A DNA stretch of 64,000 nucleotides, taken from positions 26,103,924 through 26,167,923 of the forward strand of contig NC_091023.1 in the NCBI RefSeq assembly GCF_041296385.1, read 5' to 3'. The translations under genes and the position numbers were made by a program. The DNA is from Aphelocoma coerulescens. Its lineage: Eukaryota > Chordata > Aves > Passeriformes > Corvidae. Positions 48,801 to 57,700 of this stretch are shown in pieces; positions within the stretch are counted from its first letter, which is position 1; each line of letters opens with the position of its first letter. The notes under the pieces were generated by a model. That model ran no database searches, was not told where the DNA came from, and saw only the letters and a list, made by a program, of their open reading frames with translations.

Positions 48801-48803
48801 TGA
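33663..48803 (+). CDS. DHX36: DHX36 (RHAU/G4R1), DEAH-box G-quadruplex helicase, 25 coding exons, 983 aa
   Basis: Twenty-five exons join in one frame (2,952 nt with stop), the same exon count I recall for human DHX36 (1,008 aa). The enzyme is an ATP-dependent 3'-5' helicase that binds and unwinds DNA and RNA G-quadruplexes, affecting mRNA stability, telomerase RNA and innate sensing, in nucleus and cytoplasm. Visible in order: an RG/Gly-rich N-terminus (residues 10-38), the RHAU-specific motif (40-61, [15 protein letters not shown] core) that stacks on the quadruplex, Walker A GETGCGKT (205-212), DEIH (309-312), SAT (341-343), motif V TNIAETS (526-532), motif [10 protein letters not shown] (573-580), then winged-helix, ratchet-like and OB-fold regions. 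All helicase motifs are intact. The N-terminal Gly-rich tract and exon 3 account for much of the length difference from human. Intron 9 appears to be GC-AG. The gene lies head-to-tail behind GPR149, which has the same strand. Confidence 0.97.
34086..34207 (+). CDS. DHX36: DHX36 exon 2
   Basis: Encodes the conserved [17 protein letters not shown] helix region. The acceptor TGCCCTAG omits one Glu present in human; the donor is AAGG|GTAAAG. Confidence 0.9.
34812..34985 (+). mobile_element. CR1 LINE 3' fragment in DHX36 intron 2
   Basis: Sense-oriented CR1 tail with CAGCTGTGGCTGCCCCTGG, AGGCTGGACATTGGGGCTTG and a terminal AAACCATTCCATGATTCT. It is closely similar to the copy at 11,660-11,915 and is 5'-truncated. 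Confidence 0.9.
35090..35291 (+). CDS. DHX36: DHX36 exon 3
   Basis: Residues 109-176, a charged linker between the RHAU motif and the helicase core. It is the least conserved exon and differs in length from mammals. Its end (KYIEMQ) is conserved. Confidence 0.9.
35958..35996 (+). CDS. DHX36: DHX36 exon 4 (39 nt micro-exon)
   Basis: Thirteen codons, [13 protein letters not shown], at the entry to RecA1. The length and both junctions match the human exon. Confidence 0.92.
37136..37306 (+). CDS. DHX36: DHX36 exon 5
   Basis: Residues 190-246. It carries Walker [10 protein letters not shown] (catalytic Lys211) and motif Ia TQPRRISA. It is more GC-rich than neighbouring exons. Confidence 0.95.
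37861..37940 (+). CDS. DHX36: DHX36 exon 6
   Basis: Encodes [16 protein letters not shown] and GYQIRLQ of RecA1. The acceptor is CCCCCTCAG and the donor is AGAG|GTGAGC. Confidence 0.93.
38834..38908 (+). CDS. DHX36: DHX36 exon 7
   Basis: Encodes [20 protein letters not shown] with the motif Ib TTG. The donor is GATAA|GTAAGA. Confidence 0.92.
   Translation, partial: SVAKETRFDFVLYHGNCPAVAPVR
39038..39204 (+). CDS. DHX36: DHX36 exon 8
   Basis: Contains the DEIH box (motif II, residues 309-312) and SAT (motif III, 341-343), coupling ATP hydrolysis to unwinding. Confidence 0.95.
39760..39841 (+). CDS. DHX36: DHX36 exon 9, with GC donor
   Basis: Encodes [20 protein letters not shown] and VIEKLR. 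The only in-frame junction with exon 10 uses AG|GCAAGT, a GC-type donor, which restores Arg-Tyr across the junction as in human. Confidence 0.88.
40302..40442 (+). CDS. DHX36: DHX36 exon 10
   Basis: Encodes [20 protein letters not shown] and a Lys/Glu-rich helix. The first half differs from mammals, while GFMQGHV is conserved. Confidence 0.9.
40956..41058 (+). CDS. DHX36: DHX36 exon 11
   Basis: Encodes [20 protein letters not shown] and the IVLEEE end that leads into RecA2. Confidence 0.94.
41358..41445 (+). CDS. DHX36: DHX36 exon 12
   Basis: Motif IV region, [20 protein letters not shown]. The acceptor is TTCCCTGTAG. Confidence 0.95.
42293..42348 (+). CDS. DHX36: DHX36 exon 13
   Basis: Short exon for [18 protein letters not shown], which is identical or nearly so across vertebrates. 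Confidence 0.95.
42452..42516 (+). CDS. DHX36: DHX36 exon 14
   Basis: Encodes [20 protein letters not shown], starting motif V. The acceptor AATTACAG follows a run of A residues. Confidence 0.94.
43014..43157 (+). CDS. DHX36: DHX36 exon 15
   Basis: Completes motif V (SITIDDV) and ends with motif [10 protein letters not shown], which contains the arginine finger. Confidence 0.95.
43659..43776 (+). CDS. DHX36: DHX36 exon 16
   Basis: Encodes [20 protein letters not shown] and [11 protein letters not shown], the start of the winged-helix domain. Confidence 0.95.
44413..44511 (+). CDS. DHX36: DHX36 exon 17
   Basis: Winged-helix segment, [19 protein letters not shown]. Phase 0 at both ends. Confidence 0.95.
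45093..45266 (+). CDS. DHX36: DHX36 exon 18
   Basis: Encodes [20 protein letters not shown] and [17 protein letters not shown], the ratchet-like (HA2) domain. Confidence 0.96.
45554..45640 (+). CDS. DHX36: DHX36 exon 19
   Basis: Encodes [20 protein letters not shown] and LTVVNAFT. The last residue, Thr, replaces the Glu found in human at this junction. Confidence 0.93.
46291..46374 (+). CDS. DHX36: DHX36 exon 20
   Basis: Encodes [20 protein letters not shown] and FLSSNTMQ. The acceptor is CATTTCTAG. Confidence 0.94.
46475..46574 (+). CDS. DHX36: DHX36 exon 21
   Basis: Encodes [20 protein letters not shown] of the ratchet-like domain. Confidence 0.94.
46660..46750 (+). CDS. DHX36: DHX36 exon 22
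   Basis: Encodes [20 protein letters not shown], then a basic KKRKM end. It leads into the OB-fold. Confidence 0.94.
47138..47258 (+). CDS. DHX36: DHX36 exon 23
   Basis: OB-fold segment: [20 protein letters not shown] and the conserved [16 protein letters not shown]. Confidence 0.94.
47830..47982 (+). CDS. DHX36: DHX36 exon 24
   Basis: OB-fold core, [20 protein letters not shown] and [18 protein letters not shown]. This exon is nearly invariant in vertebrates. Confidence 0.96.
48618..48803 (+). CDS. DHX36: DHX36 exon 25 (terminal)
   Basis: C-terminal extension, including [20 protein letters not shown]. It ends with RFQGERYS and TGA at 48,801-48,803. Confidence 0.95.
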   Translation, partial: NLRQELDDLLQEKIENPHPVDWNDIKSRDTAVLTAIIDLITTQENEGVRNFAPRFQGERYS

Positions 48804-49510
48804 CACGCTTCACCCGAGCCACACTGCCAGCCGAGTCACCTTCTTTTTTATAGCATTTCTTTAGCTAGAGGAACAACTTTTGTAGGGTAAGCTGGTCATT
48901 TCCTCATCCTGAGGAGCAGTTATTTGGAGCTAGTTGGCAGTATGTGTACGTGCATGTGTTCTGTGCTCAGTTAGCTTTGTGAGGGAGAGAAAGGCAGTTC
49001 TTGGATGGTGTATGGTTCTTGTCCTGCTGTAGCTGTTTTCTTTGGGTTTTTTACCCATCAGGTAACAGATATTTAAAAAACCTGCTAAAATACTGCTTAG
49101 TAATACCTAAACTTTTTTTTTTTTAATGGGGTGCAGTGAGTAATTACACTTGCTGTGTTATTCCAGCTGTGCAGCAGTCTGCTCACCAGCACTTCCACAG
49201 AAGGTAATTTACAGCGTAATTAAACTAAACTTGAAAACACTTGTTGAATTTGTACTGTGGGAGGAAACAATCTTCAGAAATTCCTCTCCTTTCCTGCATT
49301 TCCTCCCATTCAGTTAATCTTCCTTTGCTTTCTGTCCTTGTCCATCCTCACTACTGACTGAAATTGTAGATTACAGAAAGCAGGGTTAGATAAAAGTTAT
49401 GTTGGGTTATGCATTAAGGTTTCATTGCATTCAAGTTGGGTTTTTTTTTAAGAAGTTCATGTATGGGTTATAGTATTCCATTAAAAGTCTTTTCTTGAAA
49501 GTCATTTCAA
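48804..49510 (+). terminator. DHX36: DHX36 3'UTR with candidate poly(A) signal
   Basis: AT-rich sequence after the stop codon. An ATTAAA at 49,480-49,485 is followed by T/G-rich DNA and is the best candidate signal. A weaker TATAAA at 49,615-49,620, also with GT-rich DNA after it, is an alternative. No AATAAA was found in this interval. Confidence 0.4.
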
Positions 49511-49829
49511 CTGTTCTCAATGTTTTGAATGTCGTTCTGTTTTGAATGTTTTCCAGCTATGGAAGAATATTTGAATAACAAAGTTTGTTAAGGATTTTGA
49601 GGTTTATCCTCGAGTATAAAAGGTTGTGTCTCCTTTTGTTTGCCTGGAAATATAACTTTTCTCCCTTCTTCGGTGTTTTGTTGTTTTTTATCTTTGCAAA
49701 AGTGACCTTGATCATCAAGCTCAGGAGGATTTATGTGCTTTATCCTGAAGAAAGCAGAGCAGCTCAGGTGAAACTTATTTTTCATACAGAAATAAGTCAA
49801 AGTTAGTGGCTAGACGATGCTTTCCATTG

Positions 49830-50219
49830 GGTTAACAAAGGCTGGAGGGCGCCAAGCTCCTCGTTGCCACTGCCAGCTGCAGAAAATAGATCGCTTAACC
49901 TCCCTCCCCAACCACCAATTGACTGTTTCACCCTCAGGTGTTTTAAATGAGGAGGCGGAGGAGGAGAATCGCCCTGCCCCGCGGCTTGGGGGTGCCGGAG
50001 GGAGTCTGAGGAGGGGGAAAAGAGGCACCGACGGCTGCAGGGAGGGAGGAGCCGGGGCGGGAGCGTTCGCTGGGCAGCAGCCGGGCTGTGAGGGCCGTGA
50101 GACTGCGGGAGCACCGGGCTAGAATGGCTTCGTGACACCCGGACTTGCCGGCGCCCGGGGCTCAGCTCCACGCGGGCCGCGGCCGCTCCCAGGCTGCGGC
50201 AGCCACGGCGTCGCTGGAG
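49830..50219 (+). ncRNA. CpG-island promoter with candidate first exon of an unannotated transcript
   Basis: A compact CpG-rich island lies in the convergent space between DHX36 and ARHGEF26. It ends at a strong plus-strand splice donor, GGAG|GTAAGC (GT at 50,220-50,221). The only ATG near the end, at 50,124, opens a frame of three codons, so the exon is probably non-coding. Possible downstream acceptors are TTTTTGCAG (about 50,579), GTTATTCCAG (about 51,000) and TTTTATTTTCAG (about 51,939). None of the three mammalian genes has its promoter here. A lncRNA promoter is an inference; a CpG-rich decayed repeat is the alternative. Confidence 0.35.
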
Positions 50220-51029
50220 GTAAGCCCCGGACTCAAAGGGGAAAGCAAAGGGGACTAAATTAGTGATAACTGTGTGGAAATGGGATCGAAATAATTTGTA
50301 GTGGGGAATTTCTGTGCTGGAAACAAAGGGCGTCGCTAGGGCAGGAGGGAACAAAATGGCGCCCAGCCCTGAGGGGCAGCGCTGGCCCCGGGCTGCGCAG
50401 GGCCGGGTGCGGCGGGGGGCTGGGCAGGGCGGGCTGCTCCGCATCACAAGTCGGTGCTTTAGTGAGGAAAAGCTGGCACTGGTAGCACTGTTACTGGCAA
50501 AGCTGGATTAAATGTCATGAAGAAAATGAAGGCTGGCACATGGTCCCTGCATTATTCCCCTTTCTCATGATTTTTGCAGTACTTAAATGATGGCTAATTT
50601 TCTAATTATTAGCACAAAAGGAGGGCCAAAGGGAAGTGGTAGTGATAGAGCCTGGGTAAAAATGGCAGTGTCGGTTGAAGATGAGTTCCCTCAAGCCCCA
50701 CACTGCGGAGGCTCAGGGTCAGCACTGGCACAAGGGCCAGAGGGAAAGGCCAAGAAAGGCTCAGAGGGATCACAGGTCAGATGTTAGGAAGTGACTGAAG
50801 TGTAAATAGTGATAGTGCTGTACTTTTTCACAGTGCTGAAAGCACACAGCCTAACATACTCTTTTGTGCAGAAAGGTACTAGAAACCTCTGTGTTCAGAG
50901 TTTGAAAATGAGCATAAATGTTAGGGATGCTGGATTAATTTTCCTTGCTAGTCTGTGTGATGCTGTGTTTGGATTTGTGATGTAAATTGTGTTATTCCAG
51001 GTATGGCTGAGCAAGCCCAGGTTCTGTCT

Positions 51030-51400
51030 TGGTTCTTGCCTTGCCAGCAAGGGGCCAGGGGACACAGCCAGGACAGCTGACCCCCACTGCCCCCAGGGAG
51101 GCCCCAGGCCATCATGCTTAGTCGATAAAGCAGGAAAGGGGGGGATGTTTGGAGTGATGCCATTTGTCCTCTCAAGTCCCCATTCTGTGTATGGAGACTG
51201 TCTGTCGTGGGGCTGGCTGAATATTCACCTGCCTGTGGGAAGTGGCGAATTAATTCTTTGGTTTGCCTTGCTTGCACATGTGGCTTTTGTTTTAAACTGT
51301 CTTTATCCCAACCCATGACTTCTCTTGCTTTGACCCTTAGAGTCTGTTCTCCCCTATCCCACTGTGGGGATGAGCTACAAACCAGGCTTAAACCACGGCA
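51030..51400 (+). mobile_element. Degenerate ERVL-type LTR
   Basis: The order of landmarks matches avian ERVL LTRs in sense orientation: GGACAGCTGACCC, a TATA-like GATAAAG (51,124-51,130), GGATGTTTGGAGTGATG, CACCTGCCTGTGGGAAGTGG, TTTAAACTGTCTTTATC, TCCCACTGTGGGG, and the terminal TTAAACCACGGCA. The left boundary is unclear, no target duplication is visible, and no internal retroviral coding sequence is attached. It is an old, decayed copy. Confidence 0.8.
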
Positions 51401-52639
51401 TCAGGTTATTAAGATATCAAAGAGGTGTAATGCTGATGTGTAAGGCTTGTAACGTGGTTTATATCTGGCCAGCCCAAGACCAAGAATGGTCAAGGTCATG
51501 TTGTGCTTAATGAAGGCTACTTCTGTCTGTGTTAGTTTTTAGCACCTTCTGGATCTCTGGGTTATGGAATGAAAGAATTCAGTGTTGTAGTAAAGTCTTC
51601 CTGACCTTCATGTTATCACCACTTTGCCTGAATGATGAAGTTTTGATACAGCTGTTGAAAATCATTTGCAGATCACAGCAGATAAAGCCTTGGAGTTCCT
51701 CAAACTTGGTGTCAAGAGTTACTGGTTATTTCCAACAGCTGTGTTCTATCCAGTTGTTTTGCCTGTGTGTGTTACTTTAGAAACAAAATACACCTGGGAA
51801 ACCCAAGCATTTTTGTGAATATATTTTGTCAATCCAGGATTTAAGGTATGTGTATGAGTGTGATGCTAAGCAGACTGTGCTTTCTGAGCATGTGTACGGT
51901 GACTAAAGTCATGCTATTTTTACCTTTTTATTTTCAGCAAATTATTAGCTTTGCATAATAGAAACAAACATACTCTTTGCCATGGAAGTCAAGCACAACA
52001 CACTGCATTACAGCATTTATTAAAGTTCAGCAGATACAAATGTTGTATTTGTTATGTTGTAGGGCTGGTATAAAGCAGCAGAACAGACAAGTACTAAAAA
52101 CTATTCTTAGGTGTGCCATGACTGTGGAGATGCTGGGCCAGGCTCAGGTCAGGTGGGCACTGGATTTCTGAACAGGTGCCCCTGTGGAGCCACCAGACAC
52201 ATGGGGGCACCTCGACTCACTTGGAGCTTTGATTTAGGCAACTGAGAGCCTTTTGTTGTTGGCAACTTGCTTCCTGATTACAGAAGTTACAGAAGGAAGG
52301 GGACACATATTCCATGCCCTGCAAAAATGAGAGCTGATTTTACAGTAACAAACTCCCAGCTGCCTTCTGTCACTGCTGAGCTCTTAATTAAAGAGGAGGT
52401 ACTGGTGTAACACCCCCTCCAGTTAAAAAGGAGTGTGTGTTCAAAGTGCACAGGGGCTGGTGAAGGTGTTGAGTTTTTTAGATGATTTCCTTTGCAATGG
52501 AAGTGCTAATAGAAAAGTCAGTGTTAAAAATTACTTTTTTTTTTGGCTAATGAAAATACTGTGGAATGGCTGAATGAGAGTGGCTGAGCCTCCCCTTCCC
52601 TGGGCTCCAGGGACAGGATGCTGGGGAGTAATAGTTAAA
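51401..52639. other. Intergenic spacer, no gene seen
   Basis: AT-rich sequence with no recognisable exon or repeat. It contains a good acceptor-like TTTTATTTTCAG near 51,939 that could serve the candidate transcript starting in the CpG island at 49.8-50.2 kb. Confidence 0.5.
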
Positions 52640-52840
52640 GCTGAGATTCAGACTGGGCACGAGGATGCAGGACTTCACTGAGGGAATGGACAGACCCAGG
52701 AACAGGGGCCCTGGAGAGGTGGTGATGCCCCACATCTGAGGGTGTTTAAGAGGCTTTGGGGGCCCTCAAGAACAGAGTTTAACACTGGGCCAGCCCTGAG
52801 GGGGTTGGACTGCACAGGGGTGTGGGTCCCTTCCAGCAGG
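52640..52840 (+). mobile_element. CR1-like 3' fragment, diverged
   Basis: Sense-oriented CR1 tail features: CTTCACTGAGGG, CCTGGAGAGGTGGTGATGC, GTGTTTAAGAGGC, and GGGGTTGGACTGCACAGG followed by GGTCCCTTCCA. It is more diverged than the copies at 11.7 and 34.8 kb and lacks the terminal ATTCTATGA. Confidence 0.7.
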
Positions 52841-53104
52841 AAGCAGAGGGAACTGAAGACTCTTTTTTCACCTCCCTCTTAATGGTGTCTCAGCAATGAG
52901 ATGCTGTCCCAGGCCACGTCCAACAGGTAAATGGGATCTGGGGCAGATGAAGTAGTAGGACACAGGATGGTGCTATTTATCTTTACAGAACAGGAAAATC
53001 TAAAGTGTCAGTGCTTACTGAAGAGATTTAATTTCTCTGACCAAAATGACATTAACAACCAGCAGCTTTATGGTATTTAAAAAAAAAATCAAAACTTTTT
53101 AGTA

Positions 53105-54591
53105 AGGATTTAAAAGAAATTTTATTGATTGTTGTCCTATTAAATCATAGAAGTCTTTTAATTCCTGAAGAACTGTGTCCAACAATAGGAAAAATGAAAA
53201 ATGTCTTTACAAAACATTACAGCATTTTTGGAAAAAGTAGGTATGAAAAATATATACAATGTATTAAAAAATCTGAATAAAATTAATGCCTAGATTTATA
53301 CATTCAGTTATGTGTTAAGCATCTGCATGTATACAATAAAATTTGTTAAAACAGTAGCAGTATTTTTACTATGTTAAATAAGTCTTTGTTCAATTTACAG
53401 TTTCTTTCATTATTCTGTTATCAGTCCGCTTATAAATTAATTTGCAAGGTTGTATAACCACTGTCACCCTGTCCAGGTAAGCATTTCTGTACAAAATTAT
53501 TGCCTTCCTAATGTAGTGTAAATTGTTAGAGGTACACATCTTTACACCCAATTCACTCACCACTCAAACCAGCATCTTGCAGGGTAAAAACCAGCATCCA
53601 TCCCCTTCACAGAGGATGGGAAAGGCAGCAAGAAGAAAGCCTTGGTACTACACGTTGTCCCCTCATTTCTAGTGAGCAATTTCCACACTGCTGCGTCCGC
53701 AGCTCGTCCTTTAAAGGGAGGGTTTTTATGGTACAAACTCTCCCACCTCTCTTCAGACACCTGCTCTGAACTCTGTTCACACTTGAGTACATTTGTTCCT
53801 AGAGCAGTGAGTGCATTTCATGTTCTCATCACACCCCTGCTGTGAAACACTAAGTGAAGTGGAAGACCTCCTTAGACTCCTGAGCAAACCAGAAACAACT
53901 GCCCCCACTTGCAGCAGCTACTGTGCAGTAAAACACCTGTGCTAGGATGGATCAGCAGCACCTACTCTGCACAGTGTAGTACCTTGTTCTTGCTTTCAGA
54001 AATCCTTTGCCCACAGAACCTGGAGCCAGGCTGAGCAGCTTCATGGTGTCAGAGACCAGAGGCACAGCTCCGGATTCCTCGTTGAGGTTGTGCCAGCTCT
54101 GCCTGTGACAGGCGGGACATCCCTGGATTTGCACTGGAGAGGTAGGTCAGCCTTTGCAAAGTACAGAGCTGGGCAGTCGAGTTCAGGTGCTGACACAAGG
54201 GGAAGTGTCCTGTAACACAGTGGCTGGGGCTGAGCACTGCAGCTCCTTAGGAGCAGAGAACACCCAGCACTGCTGTTTACCACCAGCTCTGGGTGTGGGG
54301 GCAGGGGACCCAGTCCTCTACAGAGTTCTGCTGCTGAAAACAAGTTCAGATGCTCAAAACCAGATGGAGCAAGAGTGTAAGGAGGCAGGGATGGAGGAGC
54401 TGCAACGAGTGCCCAAGACACTGCTGTAGTGTGCTCCTGGGGGAGCCAGGGCTCAGTCTGGAGCTCTTGGAATGCCAGCAGAGAAGGGATCGTGAGTCTC
54501 CAGTGTGCTGCTGCTGGATTGTGGCTCTGGTGTCCCCTGTCCCAGCCGGAGCCCGCGGCAGCCGGCGCAGCCTCCAGGGTGCGGGGAGAGG
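53105..54591 (-). terminator. ARHGEF26: ARHGEF26 3'UTR and poly(A) signal (53,121-53,126)
   Basis: On the minus strand an AATAAA (TTTATT at 53,121-53,126 on the plus strand) lies about 1.47 kb after the stop codon, followed by T-rich DNA. The intervening sequence has no coding signal. Other, earlier signals cannot be excluded. Confidence 0.5.
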
Positions 54592-54734
54592 CTACACGTT
54601 GGTTTCCAGCCCCAGCAGGCGCCCCATGCGCTCCATGTTCTTGTCCAGGGTGGCCCTGCAGGTGATCTCCTTGGCACACTCTGAGGGGAACCAGCCCCTC
54701 TGGCCGTCCCGCAGCCGCTCCCCCTCGTACCAGC
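54592..54734 (-). CDS. ARHGEF26: ARHGEF26 terminal exon
   Basis: Second half of the SH3 domain (GWFPSECAKEI, with the WYEGERL core) and the conserved C-terminus GRLLGLETNV. The stop codon TAG is at 54,592-54,594 (minus strand). The acceptor is TTCCCCACAG. Confidence 0.95.
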
Positions 54735-57700
54735 CTGTGGGGAAGGGACAGCAGTGACACCTCTGCAGCTGACCACACACACCTGGCTGGTGCCACTAAG
54801 GTGACCCAGCTGATGGTCATCACATACATTCTGCATTTGCCTGGCTGGGAATCAAGGACCAGTTTAGGATAGCTTTGGCAGATTTTTTTAATAGAGCCAG
54901 ACCAGGAATGAAATAGTATGTGCAAAGTATTGCATAATTTCACTGTTTTTTAAAATACTGTCATTCAAATATAGTTTGAAATAATGCTAGAGCACTGTAA
55001 TCTGAAGAGAGCAATGCAGCACAAGTGACAGGATTTCTGATTTCACAGGTAATTGAGCAACAGAAAGATAGAATTTAGTTCCTCAGGTGCTGACAGGGAT
55101 GCAGGACACTGAGCCAGCCCTTGGTGCTGTCAGTGGGCAGGTCCAGGCAGGAATCGCTTGGATCTCGGGATATACTTGATCCTGTGGAAAACCTCAACAA
55201 CCACCCTGTGCCAGAGCTGTAGCAGCAGGAAAGCCCAGGCCATGGCATGACAGACTGGGGATGATTTTCTTGGACAACGCTGACACTCACTAAAATGTTT
55301 TTAGACAAATTCAGTTTCCTATTTGTGGGCATCTCCCATGCCAAAACTGGCCAGCAGCCACGTTCTGCAGCTGGTTGTATCTGCTTCTTCCTTTAGAAAC
55401 CTGAACCCAAATGCTCACGTTTTCCTTGGAAGCTGAACCTCTACTCGCTGCCCTATGCTATTAGGAAACAAGTTTTTGTAGCTGGAATGCCCCCTGCAGA
55501 GGTGACAAATGATTACTGACAGCAAAATCCTCACTCACCATCATGCACTTTTTGATAAACCAAAACGACATCAGCGACTTGGAGAGAGAGTTCATCAGCC
55601 TGCTTGGCTGTGTATGTTCTGATGATCTCCACCTGAGCGAGTGCTGGGGAAGGAGCAAGCCAGGCGTAGTTAAACCAGTGACAGGGCAGGAGCTTTTATT
55701 ACAACACATCACCATTTATTAAAAAGTTTTCCACTTTACACTTCCCCCCATCCCTTAGGGTAGTCCCAGCCCACCCCAGCCCCCACTGAGGGCAGTGCTG
55801 TTCCCCTGCAGAGCACACACAGGTCCCAGCAGCTGTAACTTACTGGTCCTGTCCGCGTGGTGCCCGTCGCTGTCCTGGCCCAGTGCCGTGATCCAGCGGG
55901 CTCTGTCACTCCTGCAAAGCAGAACCCAGTGTCCCGACTCAGGCCCTGGATAATGGTCAGCACTGAGACTGCCCGCCCTTCTTCAGTGCCAGCATCTCTC
56001 TTCAGCACCTGTGAGTAACCCCTGTGTATCATCACCTCTGTGTATTCTGTGCCTTCTTCACAGGGCAACAGAAAGTTCTCACCTAACACTGGTACTTTTG
56101 TCCTTGGGACCCACATGCCACAGAAGTGACAAAACAGGACCAAACTGTGCTAAAAATCTTTGTGTCGGAGAAAACATTTCCGTTTTACCTGTACAAAACT
56201 GGCACACAACTCTATGACCTGTTTGGCCTTAAAGATTCCCTTCCCATCCTTCTCAAAGCACAGGATAAGAGTATAAAAATAGGTAACTTAAAATACAGGA
56301 ATTCTTTTCAGACTCTTGCTCTGAGTGATGATCAGCTGGACTGCCATTTATACTGCAAACAGCATAGAACAAATCAATAATAAGTCTGCAGAACAAAATG
56401 TCTTTTCATACAAAGCCCAGACAACTAAAAATGTCCTGCATTTTTTCCCCAATAAAATTGCATTTCCAAACAAGTCTGAATCATCTGCTGCCTTCATAAT
56501 GAGATATTTAATAGAAAGCACTGATGATCTTTTTAGTTCCTTTCACGGTTATTCTAAACTTTGAAAGCCAACCTAAAACTATCAATTTTTCCAGGCAGGA
56601 ACACGTCTGGAGCACTCCCTTTCATGTCTCTGTCCCACCTCCAGCTTCCCCCAGAACAAATGAACTCTTTCAGTGCTGGGAGGTCGTGTGGAAGTTGATG
56701 GCACGTGTGCGCCTCAGAGCAGGCACTGGCTGCTGCTGGTTTCTAAGGCAGGACACTCCTCAGTGCCCAAGAGAGCACTTGGGCTCCTCCTGCATGAACC
56801 CCGCTCTGCTCCCACTGCTGCACCATCCAGCCATCACCACCAATACCCACCGCACCCTGCTCGAGGCCCAGAGCACTCTGGGTGTGCCTGGGGACACTCC
56901 TGTGCCACATCCTGGTGCTGTGCCCGCACAGCCCCACGGTGACACCCACCCGGCAGTGCTGACCCTCGGGGTGAGGGCCGCGAGCACAGCGCTGGCACAG
57001 GAACCTGCCTGAGGCACGGCAGGCTACACTGATCTCTGCAGGCAGGGTAATCGAGGCCTTACCCAGTAGTTTAAAGTAATAAACTAGAACAAGTAATAAT
57101 AAACAAACAAATAAATAAATAAATATTTACTGCTTCAGCCAGGGCAAGAGGGGCAGCCTGTGGAGACAATCAGGTGAAGAAATCCCTGAAGTAACTGTAC
57201 TCACTGAGTCTCTGCTCCCAGGAGCATCTCCACCCTGTCCCCGGCGTGGTTGCTGAGGAGCACGAGCCTGAAGAGGTGGGATGCAAAATTCCGTGCAGAG
57301 TGGAGCATCCCTGCCGCGTTCTTCCCGGGAGAGGAGCCGGGTTCCTCCCCATCACAGGGCACCACCAGCAGCTGCTCCCGCAGCGCGTACTCGGTGACAT
57401 TGTAACTCTCCTCACTGCAGGGCACAGCCGGGAGGAAAACACCAGGAAAAGTTTAGTTCCCATTCGCTTTGTCTGGAAGCAACCGCAGTCACAGACGCCG
57501 CATTAACGCCATGTAGGGACAGTTCTTGCAGCACCTCTCAGCTCCACACCGGGGTCACCAGCTTCTGCCAGCGGGTTTGGTGTAACACAAAGCCCCTACT
57601 TCAGCTCGGGGGGGTACATGTTCACTGGTGTTCTGTGAACTGAACACCGAGACGGCTTTGGGTTCTTTCTCCAGAACAGCTTTGTGCACTCCCAAACAAT

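Noticed and set aside
49803..50447. 214-codon minus-strand frame across the orphan CpG island
   Set aside because: Pro/Ser/Arg-rich, typical of stop-poor GC-rich DNA. The best signal in the island is a plus-strand splice donor, and no domain is visible.
54041..54943. 300-codon minus-strand frame, the second longest in the window
   Set aside because: It overlaps the ARHGEF26 terminal exon in a different frame. The true frame there ends in GRLLGLETNV.
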